Shown piece after piece: positions 1 to 5,766 of a stretch of 9,026 nt of DNA (the first letter of the stretch is position 1; every line of letters begins with the position of its first letter). The notes below the pieces were generated by a model. It made no database searches, was not told the DNA's origin, and saw only the letters and a program-made list of their open reading frames with translations. Source of the stretch: Halobacteriales archaeon SW_9_67_25. Its GTDB lineage: Archaea > Halobacteriota > Halobacteria > Halobacteriales > Haloarculaceae. Made by a program: the position numbers and the translations under genes. The stretch lies in contig PXSU01000077.1 in assembly GCA_003022745.1 (NCBI GenBank), positions 1 to 9,026 of the forward strand. The letters are read 5' to 3'.

Positions 1-752
1 GACTGGCCGACCTGGCGGTCCTGGGGGAGCCAGCCGTTGTCGACGATGGGCCGCGAGGCCGAGACGGTGGCGTCCAGGGCGTCGGCCAGCTCGAAGACCA
101 AGTCGAGGTTCTCCTCCTCCTCGATGCCCCTGCCGACCGAGACGAGCACGTCGGCGTCGGTGATGTCCACGTCGCCAGCGCCGACCTTCTGGAACCTCGT
201 CACCGTCGACCGGACGGCCGTTTCGTCGATGGCCAGGTCGTGGGACTCGACCGTGGCGTCGCCGGTCCCCTCGGCGGCGGGCCACTCTGCCCCCCGGATC
301 GTCACCACGGCTCGTTCGCCCCCGACGGCGAGTTCGGCCTCGGCCTTGCCGCTGTACAGTTCCCGCGTGACGGTCAGTCCGTCGCCCGCGTCGAGGCCGA
401 CCGCGTCGGTCACGAGCGGCCAGCCCAGCCGTTCGGCGAGCGCGGGCACGTAGTCGAGGCCGTTGACCGAGTTGGGGGCAAGCACGTAGGTCGGGTCGAC
501 TGCGTCGACGACTGCCTCAGCAGCCTGGACGTAGACGTCGTGGTTGAACTCCTCGCCGTACTCGACGGTGTGGACGGCGTCGACGCCCTCGCGGTTCAAC
601 TGCTCGGCGTACCGCTCGACGTCGCCGCCCACGACCGCGGCGTGCAACTCGCCGCCGGTCGCGTCCGCGAGGTGACGGCCGGCCGTGAGGAGTTCGAGGC
701 TGACGTCGCGCAACTCGCCGCGGCGGTGCTCCGCGACCGCGAGGACGGTCAT
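1..752 (-). CDS. etfA: Electron transfer flavoprotein alpha subunit, C-terminus cut off by window edge
   Basis: This is the FAD-binding subunit of ETF, a soluble cytoplasmic heterodimer that passes electrons from acyl-CoA and other flavin dehydrogenases to the quinone pool through an ETF:quinone oxidoreductase. I translated the reverse strand from ATG 752-750 and found 250 uninterrupted codons to the left edge. The N-terminal part begins MTVLAVAEHRRGEL and shows the alternating beta/alpha pattern of the ETF domain, with LAPNSVNGLDYVPALAERLG near its middle. The start of the C-terminal FAD domain is clear: VGRGI at residues 206-210, SRPIVD at 233-238 and QVGQ at 247-250, the family's FAD signature. 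Roughly 60-70 residues are missing. The start codon overlaps the etfB stop as ATGA, and a GGGGGTGAG Shine-Dalgarno-like run lies just upstream, so the two subunits are translationally coupled. Family assignment is secure; the dehydrogenase partner is unknown. Confidence 0.95.
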   Translation of the reverse strand, partial: MTVLAVAEHRRGELRDVSLELLTAGRHLADATGGELHAAVVGGDVERYAEQLNREGVDAVHTVEYGEEFNHDVYVQAAEAVVDAVDPTYVLAPNSVNGLDYVPALAERLGWPLVTDAVGLDAGDGLTVTRELYSGKAEAELAVGGERAVVTIRGAEWPAAEGTGDATVESHDLAIDETAVRSTVTRFQKVGAGDVDITDADVLVSVGRGIEEEENLDLVFELADALDATVSASRPIVDNGWLPQDRQVGQ

Positions 753-1537
753 GCGCTCACCCCCCTGTCGTGGAGCAGTTCGGCCAGCTCGGCCGCGGTC
801 TCGTCGGCGTCACCCTCGAACAGCGTCACGTCGCTCTCGGTCTCGGGCTCGTACAGCGACGCGACCGACAGCGAGAGCGGGAGGTCGTCGACCGAGAGCC
901 CGAACTCGGAGGGCGACTTCGCGTCGAGGGGCTTGCTCTGTGCCTGCCGGATGCCCCTGAGGCTCGCGTAGCGGGGTTCGTTGATGCCGGTCTGGATGGT
1001 GAACACGGCCGGGAGTTCGACCTCGGTCAGTTCCTCGACGCCACCCTCGAGTTCGCGGTGGACGCTCGCGACGCCGGCCTCGCGGTCGAGTTCGAGGTCG
1101 TTGACGACCGCGGCCCACGCAAAGTCCAGTTGCTCGGCGAGCGCGACCCCGGTCGCGCCGAAGGCGTCGTCGCCGGTCTGGACACCCGAGAGCACCAGGT
1201 CGGGCTCCTCCTCGCGGGCGACGGCGGCGAGCAGGTGCGCCTTCGTGGCCGGGTCGAGCACCTCGCCAGCGAGGGCGTCGTCCCAGACCCTGATCGCGCG
1301 GTCGGCACCCTTCGCGAGGGCCTGCCTGACTGTCTCCTCGACGCGCTCGGGGCCGATTGTCGCCGTCACGACCTCCACGTCGTCGTGGGCTTCGCTCAGC
1401 TGGACCGCCTCCTCGAGGGCGTACCCGTCCCACTCGTTGAGGTCGTAGGTGAGATACCGGTCGTCGACGCGGGTGCCGTCGATCTCGAAGTCGTCGTCGA
1501 CAGTGACTTCCTCGGCGACAGTGACCAGGATTTTCAT
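749..1537 (-). CDS. etfB: Electron transfer flavoprotein beta subunit
   Basis: This 262-residue protein is the second ETF subunit. In this family it binds AMP and, with EtfA, shuttles electrons from dehydrogenases to the membrane quinone pool. Family landmarks in order: NEWDGYALEEA at residues 34-44, the KGADRAIRV segment at 76-84, GVQTGDDAFGATG at 118-130 (equivalent to the conserved nucleotide-contact loop) and the C-terminal LPAVFTIQTGINEPRYASLR block at 175-194, close to the ETF-beta signature. Length is normal for the family. ATG 1537 gives the expected MKILV-type beta-strand start. The stop overlaps the etfA start by 4 bases. The upstream regulator gene ends only 39 bases before this start on the same strand, and I see no convincing TATA box between them, so co-transcription from the regulator promoter is possible. 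The C-terminal tail (about 225-262) is strongly acidic, as expected in a halophile. Confidence 0.95.
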   Translation of the reverse strand: MKILVTVAEEVTVDDDFEIDGTRVDDRYLTYDLNEWDGYALEEAVQLSEAHDDVEVVTATIGPERVEETVRQALAKGADRAIRVWDDALAGEVLDPATKAHLLAAVAREEEPDLVLSGVQTGDDAFGATGVALAEQLDFAWAAVVNDLELDREAGVASVHRELEGGVEELTEVELPAVFTIQTGINEPRYASLRGIRQAQSKPLDAKSPSEFGLSVDDLPLSLSVASLYEPETESDVTLFEGDADETAAELAELLHDRGVSA

Positions 1538-1576
1538 ACGGCGAGTCCTTCCGCCTGCTAGGCCGAAAGCGTTTCC

Positions 1577-2758
1577 TTACTCCTCGAATTCGGCGATATC
1601 CTCGTCGGGAAAGGAGATGAGGTTCTCCCGGCCGATTCGGAGCTTGTCGATCCGGCCCTCCTCCCCCATCGAGGAGAGCAACTGCGAGACCTTCGCGTTC
1701 GACCAGCCGGTCTCCTTGACGATAGTGGCCTGTTTCATCCGCCCGCCGTTCCGGTCGAGCAGTCGCTCGACGCGCTCCTCGTCGCTGAGCAGCGCCTCGT
1801 CGGTCTCCGCTTCAGCGTCGCCCTCGTCCGTGGCGGTTTCGGGCTCCGCGTCCGCTCTTGCCTCGGACCCAATCCCGGTCCCGTCGGGGTCAGTGGCGTC
1901 CTCCGGGTCCCCGGGAACACCGCCTCCGCTGGCCGCACCGTCGTCTCCGTCGCCGGCCGAGGCCGGCGGCAGGTCGATGCCGTCCCGGCTCCGAACGAGC
2001 AGATATGCGACCACGGCGCCGCCCCCGAGGCCGAGCACGAACACCAGCGGCCAGGGGACGGACCGACCCGGGGGCCCCGGGGTCGGGGTCGGTGTGAGGG
2101 CAGCCTGGCCCGTGAACTCTGCCTGGAGGTCGCCCGCTTCGAACGTCTCGGGACCCGTCCACTCGAGGACCGACCGGTTCTCGCGCCGTTCGGGTGCGGT
2201 CGAGGCTGCCGCGACGCCGTACCCTTCCGGGGCGCGCACGACGAGCGTGTCGCCGGAGTCTAGTCCCGGCAGCCACGTTCCGCCGTCGGGTCCGGTTTCG
2301 AGGACGTCGCCGACCTGGAGGCGGTCGCCGTTGGTCCGGGCGAAGTTGGTCCACGTGAACGCGACTGTCAGCCGGCCGGTGTCGTTGCCGACGGTCGCGT
2401 TGCGCTCGACACCGACGATGGACATCTCGCGTTCGGTCACCGCGTCGGCGTTCGTGCCGGCCCGGCGGAACGCCTGGAGACCCAGCGCCGACATCTCGCC
2501 GTCTTCGAAGGACTGGGCCAGGTCCTCGAAGGCGGCCCGTTCGGTCTCGGTGGTGAGATTGAACGTCGTCGAGACGCGCCACCGGGCGTTCCCGTCCGAC
2601 CGGAGGTCGACCACCATCCTCACTGGTGGGTCCTCACTGCCGGAGAGTTGTGGCTGTGAGTGTGTGCCGCCGTGGCCAGCGGCCGCAGTCACGGCCAGGA
2701 CGGCACCGAGGAGGACGAGCAGGGGGAGGGCCAGGGCGACGCGGGACGCCGCAGACAT
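1577..2758 (-). CDS. Membrane-anchored winged-helix regulator with extracytoplasmic domain
   Basis: This 393-residue protein has the layout of a haloarchaeal membrane-bound transcription factor; I recall such proteins under DUF7345/DUF7343-type names but could not check. Residues 8-27 form a hydrophobic signal or first membrane segment. Residues about 40-220 are a beta-rich exported domain with several N-x-S/T sequons. A Thr/Pro stretch (222-230) precedes a transmembrane helix at about 235-255, then RSRDG and an acidic Asp/Glu/Gly/Ala linker (260-322). Residues 325-385 form a winged helix: EERVERLLDRNGGRMKQATI, then GWSNAKVSQLLSSM as helix-turn-helix and IDKLRIGRENLISF as wing. The reading frame stays open well upstream, but ATG 2758 is chosen because it yields the signal sequence and sits directly behind AGGAGGAGGT. 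It is divergent from the 2909 gene and lies 39 bases upstream of etfB. Ligand and targets are unknown; control of etfBA is only inferred from position. Confidence 0.85.
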   Translation of the reverse strand: MSAASRVALALPLLVLLGAVLAVTAAAGHGGTHSQPQLSGSEDPPVRMVVDLRSDGNARWRVSTTFNLTTETERAAFEDLAQSFEDGEMSALGLQAFRRAGTNADAVTEREMSIVGVERNATVGNDTGRLTVAFTWTNFARTNGDRLQVGDVLETGPDGGTWLPGLDSGDTLVVRAPEGYGVAAASTAPERRENRSVLEWTGPETFEAGDLQAEFTGQAALTPTPTPGPPGRSVPWPLVFVLGLGGGAVVAYLLVRSRDGIDLPPASAGDGDDGAASGGGVPGDPEDATDPDGTGIGSEARADAEPETATDEGDAEAETDEALLSDEERVERLLDRNGGRMKQATIVKETGWSNAKVSQLLSSMGEEGRIDKLRIGRENLISFPDEDIAEFEE

Positions 2759-2769
2759 ACCTCCTCCTG
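2759..2769 (-). promoter_or_regulatory. Strong Shine-Dalgarno site of the membrane regulator gene
   Basis: Read on the minus strand this is CAGGAGGAGGT directly before ATG 2758. It is the clearest ribosome binding site of any gene start in the window outside a coding overlap, and it decides the start of a reading frame that otherwise stays open into the divergent gene. Most other transcript-leading genes here look leaderless, so a leadered mRNA is implied. Confidence 0.75.
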
Positions 2770-2796
2770 TAATCGCCGTGGGCAAAACGCTTTCCA

Positions 2797-2810
2797 TCCC
2801 GAGATAAAAC
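2797..2810 (-). promoter_or_regulatory. Probable TATA box of the membrane regulator gene
   Basis: The minus strand reads GTTTTATCTCGGGA. The AT-rich core TTTTATC would place transcription start about 26 bases downstream, near 2780, giving a leader of around 20 bases that includes the GGAGG site at 2759-2769. TATA placement and ribosome site therefore agree. The start has not been mapped. Confidence 0.5.
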
Positions 2811-2867
2811 GTTATATGGCTCGATAAAGGGTCTCGGCGGCGTTCAGGCACTGAAATACCGCCAGTA

Positions 2868-2883
2868 GAATGGTATCTTTTTT
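2868..2883 (+). promoter_or_regulatory. Probable TATA region of the secreted-protein gene
   Basis: The sequence GAATGGTATCTTTTTT lies about 26-40 bases before ATG 2909. With archaeal spacing, transcription would begin around 2904, giving an essentially leaderless mRNA, which fits the absence of any Shine-Dalgarno sequence. The TATA match is imperfect. An inverted repeat, ATACC (2856-2860) and GGTAT (2872-2876), overlaps it and could be an operator, but with 5-base arms it may be chance. Confidence 0.4.
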
Positions 2884-2908
2884 GTAGTGGGCGGAACAGG
2901 TACCGCAC

Positions 2909-4126
2909 ATGCGCTGGAAGTTTGCGCTTGTCGCCCTCGCCCTCCTCGCGGCGCTCGCGGTCGTGGCCGGCACCGCAACAGCCGTCGCGCCCGACGACGC
3001 TCGGGCGGTCGATGCCGAGTTCCGCATGACCGACGTCCAGAACACGACGAACTACCTCTCGCCGGAGACGACCGAGCGGGCGTCGTACGTCCGCGGTGAC
3101 GTCGACGTGACGGCCGCTGCGGGCGCGAGCGCACAGCGGTTGCGGGCCGACCACGAGCGCCGCGTCTTCGAGACCCGGTTCGCGGCGGCCCCGGAAACCG
3201 AGCGGGTCGACCTCGTCCGGGAGACGGCCGACGGCGTCGAGGCGCGCCTGGCCCGACTCGACGCGAGACACGCGGCACTGCTCGCCGCCTACAGCAACGG
3301 AACGCTCTCCGCGGAGACGACGATGCGGCGGCTCGTGCGGCTGTCCGTCGAGGCAGAACTCACACGCGAGCGCCTCGAACACGTCTCCGAGCGCGCCGAC
3401 GACATCGACGAATCGGTGCCGGTCACCCTGGAAACGCGGCTGACGGACCTCCAGACCGACCTCGTCACGCTGCCGAACCCCGTAGTGGACCGGGTCGAGG
3501 CGGGCGTCGCCGGCGAACGCGACCCCGTGGTCGTCTACGCCGGCGGTGACAGGACCGGGGTCGTGCTGGGGACGGTCGACGACGGCGATTTCGTCCGGAC
3601 GGCCACCGTCCGCGACGACTACGCCCCCGACCAGCCCGACCAGTTCGAACAGGCCGAGGACCGGGATGTCATCGCCGCGCTCCAGCGGGGCGAACAACTG
3701 TATCCCTGGGCCTACGAGAACGACATCGGGGGCCCCCAGATCCGCGGGTTCGGCAACACCGGCGTCTACCTCATCAGGGTCAACTACGCTCACGGCGAGT
3801 TACAGACGTACATCTCGGGTGGGACGACGAACGCGTTCCACGAGATACAGACGCAGAATCCCGAGGGGGTACCGGTCTCGGATACGAGCGTCCGGACGAC
3901 CGACTCGCTCAACCTGACCGTCGAGACGACTACCGGGTCGGGCCCGATGCGCGTCTCGCTCGTCCAGCCCTCGACCGGGGCGCCGCTCGACGGCACCGTC
4001 AGGGTCGACGGCACGGTCGTCGGCCGGACCGGCGAGGACGGCACGCTCTGGACGGTCCAGCCAGCCGGGCAGTTCCGCGTGAACGCCACCGACGGCCCCA
4101 ACAGTGTCGCAGTGTCCGGCCCGTAG
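2909..4126 (+). CDS. Secreted haloarchaeal protein of unknown function (DUF7096-like)
   Basis: This 405-residue protein begins with a typical signal peptide (MRWKFA, hydrophobic core 6-20, likely cleavage after the Ala-rich stretch near residue 27). There is no lipobox cysteine and no later membrane segment, so it is probably released or held at the surface by partners. Residues about 75-180 are charged and helical, plausibly coiled coil. Residues about 185-330 are beta-rich with aromatic and glycine motifs such as YPWAYENDIGGPQIRGFGNT. Residues 333-405 look like an Ig-fold or carboxypeptidase-regulatory-like beta domain (GTVRVDGTVVGRTGEDGTLW). Sequons at N45, N130, N335 and N392 suit an exported archaeal glycoprotein. 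I recall similar haloarchaeal proteins as DUF7096/DUF7094; this is memory, not a search. A pilin-like gene follows 39 bases downstream on the same strand, so the two may form a surface unit. No enzymatic motif is visible. Confidence 0.85.
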   Translation: MRWKFALVALALLAALAVVAGTATAVAPDDARAVDAEFRMTDVQNTTNYLSPETTERASYVRGDVDVTAAAGASAQRLRADHERRVFETRFAAAPETERVDLVRETADGVEARLARLDARHAALLAAYSNGTLSAETTMRRLVRLSVEAELTRERLEHVSERADDIDESVPVTLETRLTDLQTDLVTLPNPVVDRVEAGVAGERDPVVVYAGGDRTGVVLGTVDDGDFVRTATVRDDYAPDQPDQFEQAEDRDVIAALQRGEQLYPWAYENDIGGPQIRGFGNTGVYLIRVNYAHGELQTYISGGTTNAFHEIQTQNPEGVPVSDTSVRTTDSLNLTVETTTGSGPMRVSLVQPSTGAPLDGTVRVDGTVVGRTGEDGTLWTVQPAGQFRVNATDGPNSVAVSGP

Positions 4127-4131
4127 CCCCC

Positions 4132-4141
4132 ACATTCAAGT
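4132..4141 (+). promoter_or_regulatory. Possible promoter element of the pilin-like gene
   Basis: CATTCAAGTG lies about 25-34 bases before the GTG start at 4166, in the short gap after the preceding stop codon. It is the only AT-richer patch there and is correctly placed for a leaderless transcript. No Shine-Dalgarno sequence precedes the GTG. The match to an archaeal TATA box is weak, and read-through from the upstream gene is an equal alternative. Confidence 0.3.
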
Positions 4142-4165
4142 GCGAGCGGGCGACCAGCCCCGGCC

Positions 4166-4624
4166 GTGACCCGCGCGGCCTCCTCGGTGGTCGGCGTCGT
4201 CGTGCTTGTTGGCGTGACGGTCCTCGTCGCGGCGTCCGTCGGGACGGTCGCGACCGTCGACCCCGGCGGGACGGTACCCCTCGCCCACCTGACGCTGTCG
4301 GCCGACGCGGGGAGTGACCGCGTCGCACTGACACACGAGGGTGGCGAGACACTGGACGTCGCGGCGCTGTCGGTGACGGTATCCGTCGACGGGACCGACC
4401 TCGCTCACCAGCCACCGGTACCCTTCTTCGCCGCGACCGGCTTCGAGAGCGGGCCGACCGGCCCCTTCAACGTCGCGAGCGACGACGACTGGTCGGCCGG
4501 CGAGACCGCGGGGTTCCGGCTCGCGTCCACGAACGACCCCCAGCTCTCGGAGGGCGCTCGCGTCGAAGTGGTCGTCGCGACAGGCCGGGGGGTGATCGCG
4601 AGGCTGGAGACGACCGCGACCTGA
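4166..4624 (+). CDS. Type IV pilin-like protein (archaeal pilin N-terminal domain)
   Basis: This short protein of 152 residues starts at GTG. Its N-terminus MTRAASSVVGVVVLVGVTVL matches the archaeal type III signal peptide of adhesion pilins, whose usual form is R-A/G followed by VSPVIGVVLMVAITV. The prepilin peptidase (PibD) would be expected to cut between A4 and A5. The hydrophobic helix at about 8-27 would then act as membrane anchor and pilus core. The rest (about 35-150) is a beta-rich head, with a conserved-looking segment PFNVASDDDWSAGETAGFRL at 95-114 similar to the way haloarchaeal pilin heads end. No upstream in-frame ATG restores a better start. The convergent methyltransferase stop lies 9 bases beyond this stop. 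It follows the secreted protein by 39 bases, so the pair may act together at the surface. It may be a minor pilin or a pilin-like membrane protein rather than a major filament subunit. Confidence 0.8.
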   Translation: MTRAASSVVGVVVLVGVTVLVAASVGTVATVDPGGTVPLAHLTLSADAGSDRVALTHEGGETLDVAALSVTVSVDGTDLAHQPPVPFFAATGFESGPTGPFNVASDDDWSAGETAGFRLASTNDPQLSEGARVEVVVATGRGVIARLETTAT

Positions 4625-4633
4625 TCCTGACGG

Positions 4634-5254
4634 CTACTCGGGGACTGCGGCGACGGTCGTGATCGCTCGCGGACTGCCCGGTCGGGCCTGCTGGATGTGG
4701 TGTTCGAACGTCTCGAACCCCGCCTCGGCGAACATGCGGTCTGCTTCCCCTTCGTCGTAGAAGAGCATGATCGCGTCGGCGACCTTCTGGAAGAGCGTCC
4801 GGTCGGGGTAGTCGGGCCCGACCACGAGCACCTGGCCGCCCGGCCGGGCGACCCGCCGGAGTTCCCCGAGCGCGGCGACTGGGTTGGGCCAGTACTCGAT
4901 GGAGCCAGAGGACCACACCACGTCGAAGGCGTCGTCGGCAAAGGGGAGGCGTTCGGCGTCGCCGAGGTAGAAGCGGACGGGGCCCCGCTTGCCGAACTTC
5001 TCGAAGGCACGGGAGAGCTGGTGGGGGCTCTGGTCGAGCCCGTGGACACGCTCTGTCTCCTCGAGGAGTCGCTCGGTCGCGAAGCCCGTGCCACAGCCGA
5101 CGTCGAGCACGCGGTCTCCCGGTTCGATGTCGAGCATCCCGACGGCCTCGTCGCGCATCGCCTCGTTCCAGACGAAGGGGTTGATGCGGTCGTAGACCGT
5201 CGAGAGGTACTTGTAGAAGACGCGTGCGCGTGCCTTGTCTTCGAGGACGCCCAT
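4634..5254 (-). CDS. Class I SAM methyltransferase, VTE3-like; candidate menaquinone methylase (MenG)
   Basis: This is a 206-residue cytoplasmic Rossmann-fold methyltransferase. SAM motif I is DVGCGTGFAT (51-60), the acidic post-I loop is LDQSPHQL (73-80), the motif around adenine is GDAERLPF (98-105), then GSIEYWPNP (117-125) and RPGGQVLVVGPDYP (137-150). The combination of LDQSPHQL, GDAE-LPF, GSIEYWP-P and a P-YP after motif III is what I remember from plant VTE3, the plastid enzyme that methylates MPBQ/MSBQ in plastoquinone and tocopherol synthesis, a type known to be related to archaeal proteins. In a haloarchaeon using menaquinone, methylation of demethylmenaquinol is the natural candidate reaction, but this is inference. 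The frame is open further upstream, yet ATG 5254 gives the MGVLEDKARARVFYKYLS start typical of haloarchaeal homologues and lies about 28 bases behind an AT-rich box. Neighbours fit: ETF and ATP synthase flank it. Confidence 0.88.
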   Translation of the reverse strand: MGVLEDKARARVFYKYLSTVYDRINPFVWNEAMRDEAVGMLDIEPGDRVLDVGCGTGFATERLLEETERVHGLDQSPHQLSRAFEKFGKRGPVRFYLGDAERLPFADDAFDVVWSSGSIEYWPNPVAALGELRRVARPGGQVLVVGPDYPDRTLFQKVADAIMLFYDEGEADRMFAEAGFETFEHHIQQARPGSPRAITTVAAVPE

Positions 5255-5275
5255 CGTCGGTTTTTGGGTGTTCGT

Positions 5276-5289
5276 CGGGATAATTCCCC
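5276..5289 (-). promoter_or_regulatory. Probable promoter of the methyltransferase gene
   Basis: The minus strand reads GGGGAATTATCCCG, about 22-35 bases before ATG 5254, giving a leaderless transcript by archaeal spacing. The core is palindromic (GGGA-TAAT-TCCC on the plus strand, 5277-5288), which would allow a dimeric regulator to compete with TBP. No Shine-Dalgarno sequence lies between it and the start. Confidence 0.4.
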
Positions 5290-5320
5290 GGATTCCGGAT
5301 CGGCCCGTGGCTCTCTTGGA

Positions 5321-5438
5321 GTCGTCGACTCTGGTGCGACCGTGAAGACCGGCACGAAAGTCCCCGGCCGCTCTATGCACCTTTGTCGTCGACTCTTGCG
5401 CGACTGCTGCCACCACCAAGAAAGCCCCCGGCCCCTTT
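5321..5438. repeat. Degenerate tandem direct repeat, period 64
   Basis: Copy A (5321-5374) and copy B (5385-5438) both begin GTCGTCGACTCT and align without gaps, with 40 of 54 positions identical by my count. Both contain GAAAG followed by a C-run and GGCC at the same offset. The GAAAG/CCCC part of copy B is the left inverted end of the 5419-5630 element, so copy A carries a decayed version of that end. This may reflect an old partial duplication of the element's left boundary. Confidence 0.6.
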
Positions 5439-5630
5439 CGGTCCCACCCGTGGCCCTGCCTTTCCCCGGGTCGCTTGGCCTCGCTGTCGCTCGGCACACG
5501 CTCCCGGCCGTGCGGTTGGCGCGCGCTGTCGCGGCCTCCGTGCCGCGACAATACTGCGCGAGGGACGAGGAGCGCAGCGCAGCGAGGAGCGCAGGTGCGG
5601 TCCCCCGAGCCCAGCCCGCGGGGGCTTTCT
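5419..5630. mobile_element. Short non-coding element with 12-base terminal inverted repeats (MITE-like)
   Basis: The left end AGAAAGCCCCCG (5419-5430) and the right end CGGGGGCTTTCT (5619-5630) are perfect inverted repeats bounding 212 bases. Inside are a perfect hairpin with 9-base arms (TGTCGCGGC 5527-5535, GCCGCGACA 5542-5550), a 12-base direct repeat CGAGGAGCGCAG at 5566-5577 and 5583-5594, and a smaller CCCCCG/CGGGGG inverted pair (5602-5607, 5619-5624). No transposase or credible gene fits inside. I see no clear target-site duplication, so transposition is unproven. Alternatives are a dispersed palindromic intergenic repeat of haloarchaea or a structured RNA or terminator-like element for the methyltransferase/atp boundary. 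The inverted ends are certain; the mobile interpretation is not. Confidence 0.45.
5527..5550. repeat. Perfect hairpin inside the intergenic element
   Basis: TGTCGCGGC and GCCGCGACA are perfectly complementary 9-base arms around the 6-base loop CTCCGT. It sits roughly mid-element. It has no T-run on either strand, so it is not a classical terminator. Confidence 0.6.
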
Positions 5631-5728
5631 GGCTGATGGTAGAGTAATCCTCTCTGACATGTCCTGTCTCGAACCCGCAGTTGGGGACCGTCGCTACGTC
5701 GGCACTGACCGGTCCGCTTTCGCAACTA

Positions 5729-5738
5729 CCAAATAGGC
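5729..5738 (+). promoter_or_regulatory. Probable promoter of the ATP synthase operon
   Basis: CCAAATAGGC, preceded by the purine/A-rich CGCAACTA that could serve as BRE, lies about 29-38 bases before ATG 5767. Transcription would start near 5760, leaving a leader of only a few bases. No Shine-Dalgarno sequence precedes atpH, consistent with leaderless initiation. Confidence 0.5.
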
Positions 5739-5766
5739 ACTCGTGGTAGATTGGCGTGATTGAGCG

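Larger units (their letters stand above)
5255..5766. other. Gene-free region between the methyltransferase and the ATP synthase operon
   Basis: No convincing gene is present: the open frames here lack ribosome sites, give Arg/Pro/Ala-rich shadow-like proteins, or are upstream extensions of real genes. The region contains, from left to right, the divergent methyltransferase promoter, a degenerate 64-base-period direct repeat (5321-5438), a 212-base element with 12-base inverted ends (5419-5630), about 90 bases without recognisable structure, and the atpH promoter. Confidence 0.7.

Noticed and set aside
770..1561. Plus-strand open frame of 263 codons opposite etfB
   Set aside because: It is a mirror frame of a confirmed gene in high-GC DNA; its composition follows etfB codons and no start signals are present.
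2877..2883. T-run as a transcription terminator
   Set aside because: It lies in a divergent gap where no plus-strand transcript ends; it fits better as part of the downstream promoter.
2759..3793. Minus-strand upstream extension of the regulator frame, which would give a 738-residue protein
   Set aside because: The extension is antisense to the well-supported secreted-protein gene and crosses its promoter; the internal ATG 2758 has a strong ribosome site and begins a signal sequence.
5255..5725. Upstream extension of the methyltransferase frame through the repeat element
   Set aside because: It translates the structured non-coding element, has Cys/Arg-rich low-quality sequence, and family homologues start at MGVLEDKAR.
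5658..5736. Small plus-strand open frame of 25 codons (MSCLEPAVGDRRYVG) before the atpH promoter
   Set aside because: There is no ribosome site or leaderless promoter, no recognisable motif, and its stop overlaps the atpH TATA region.
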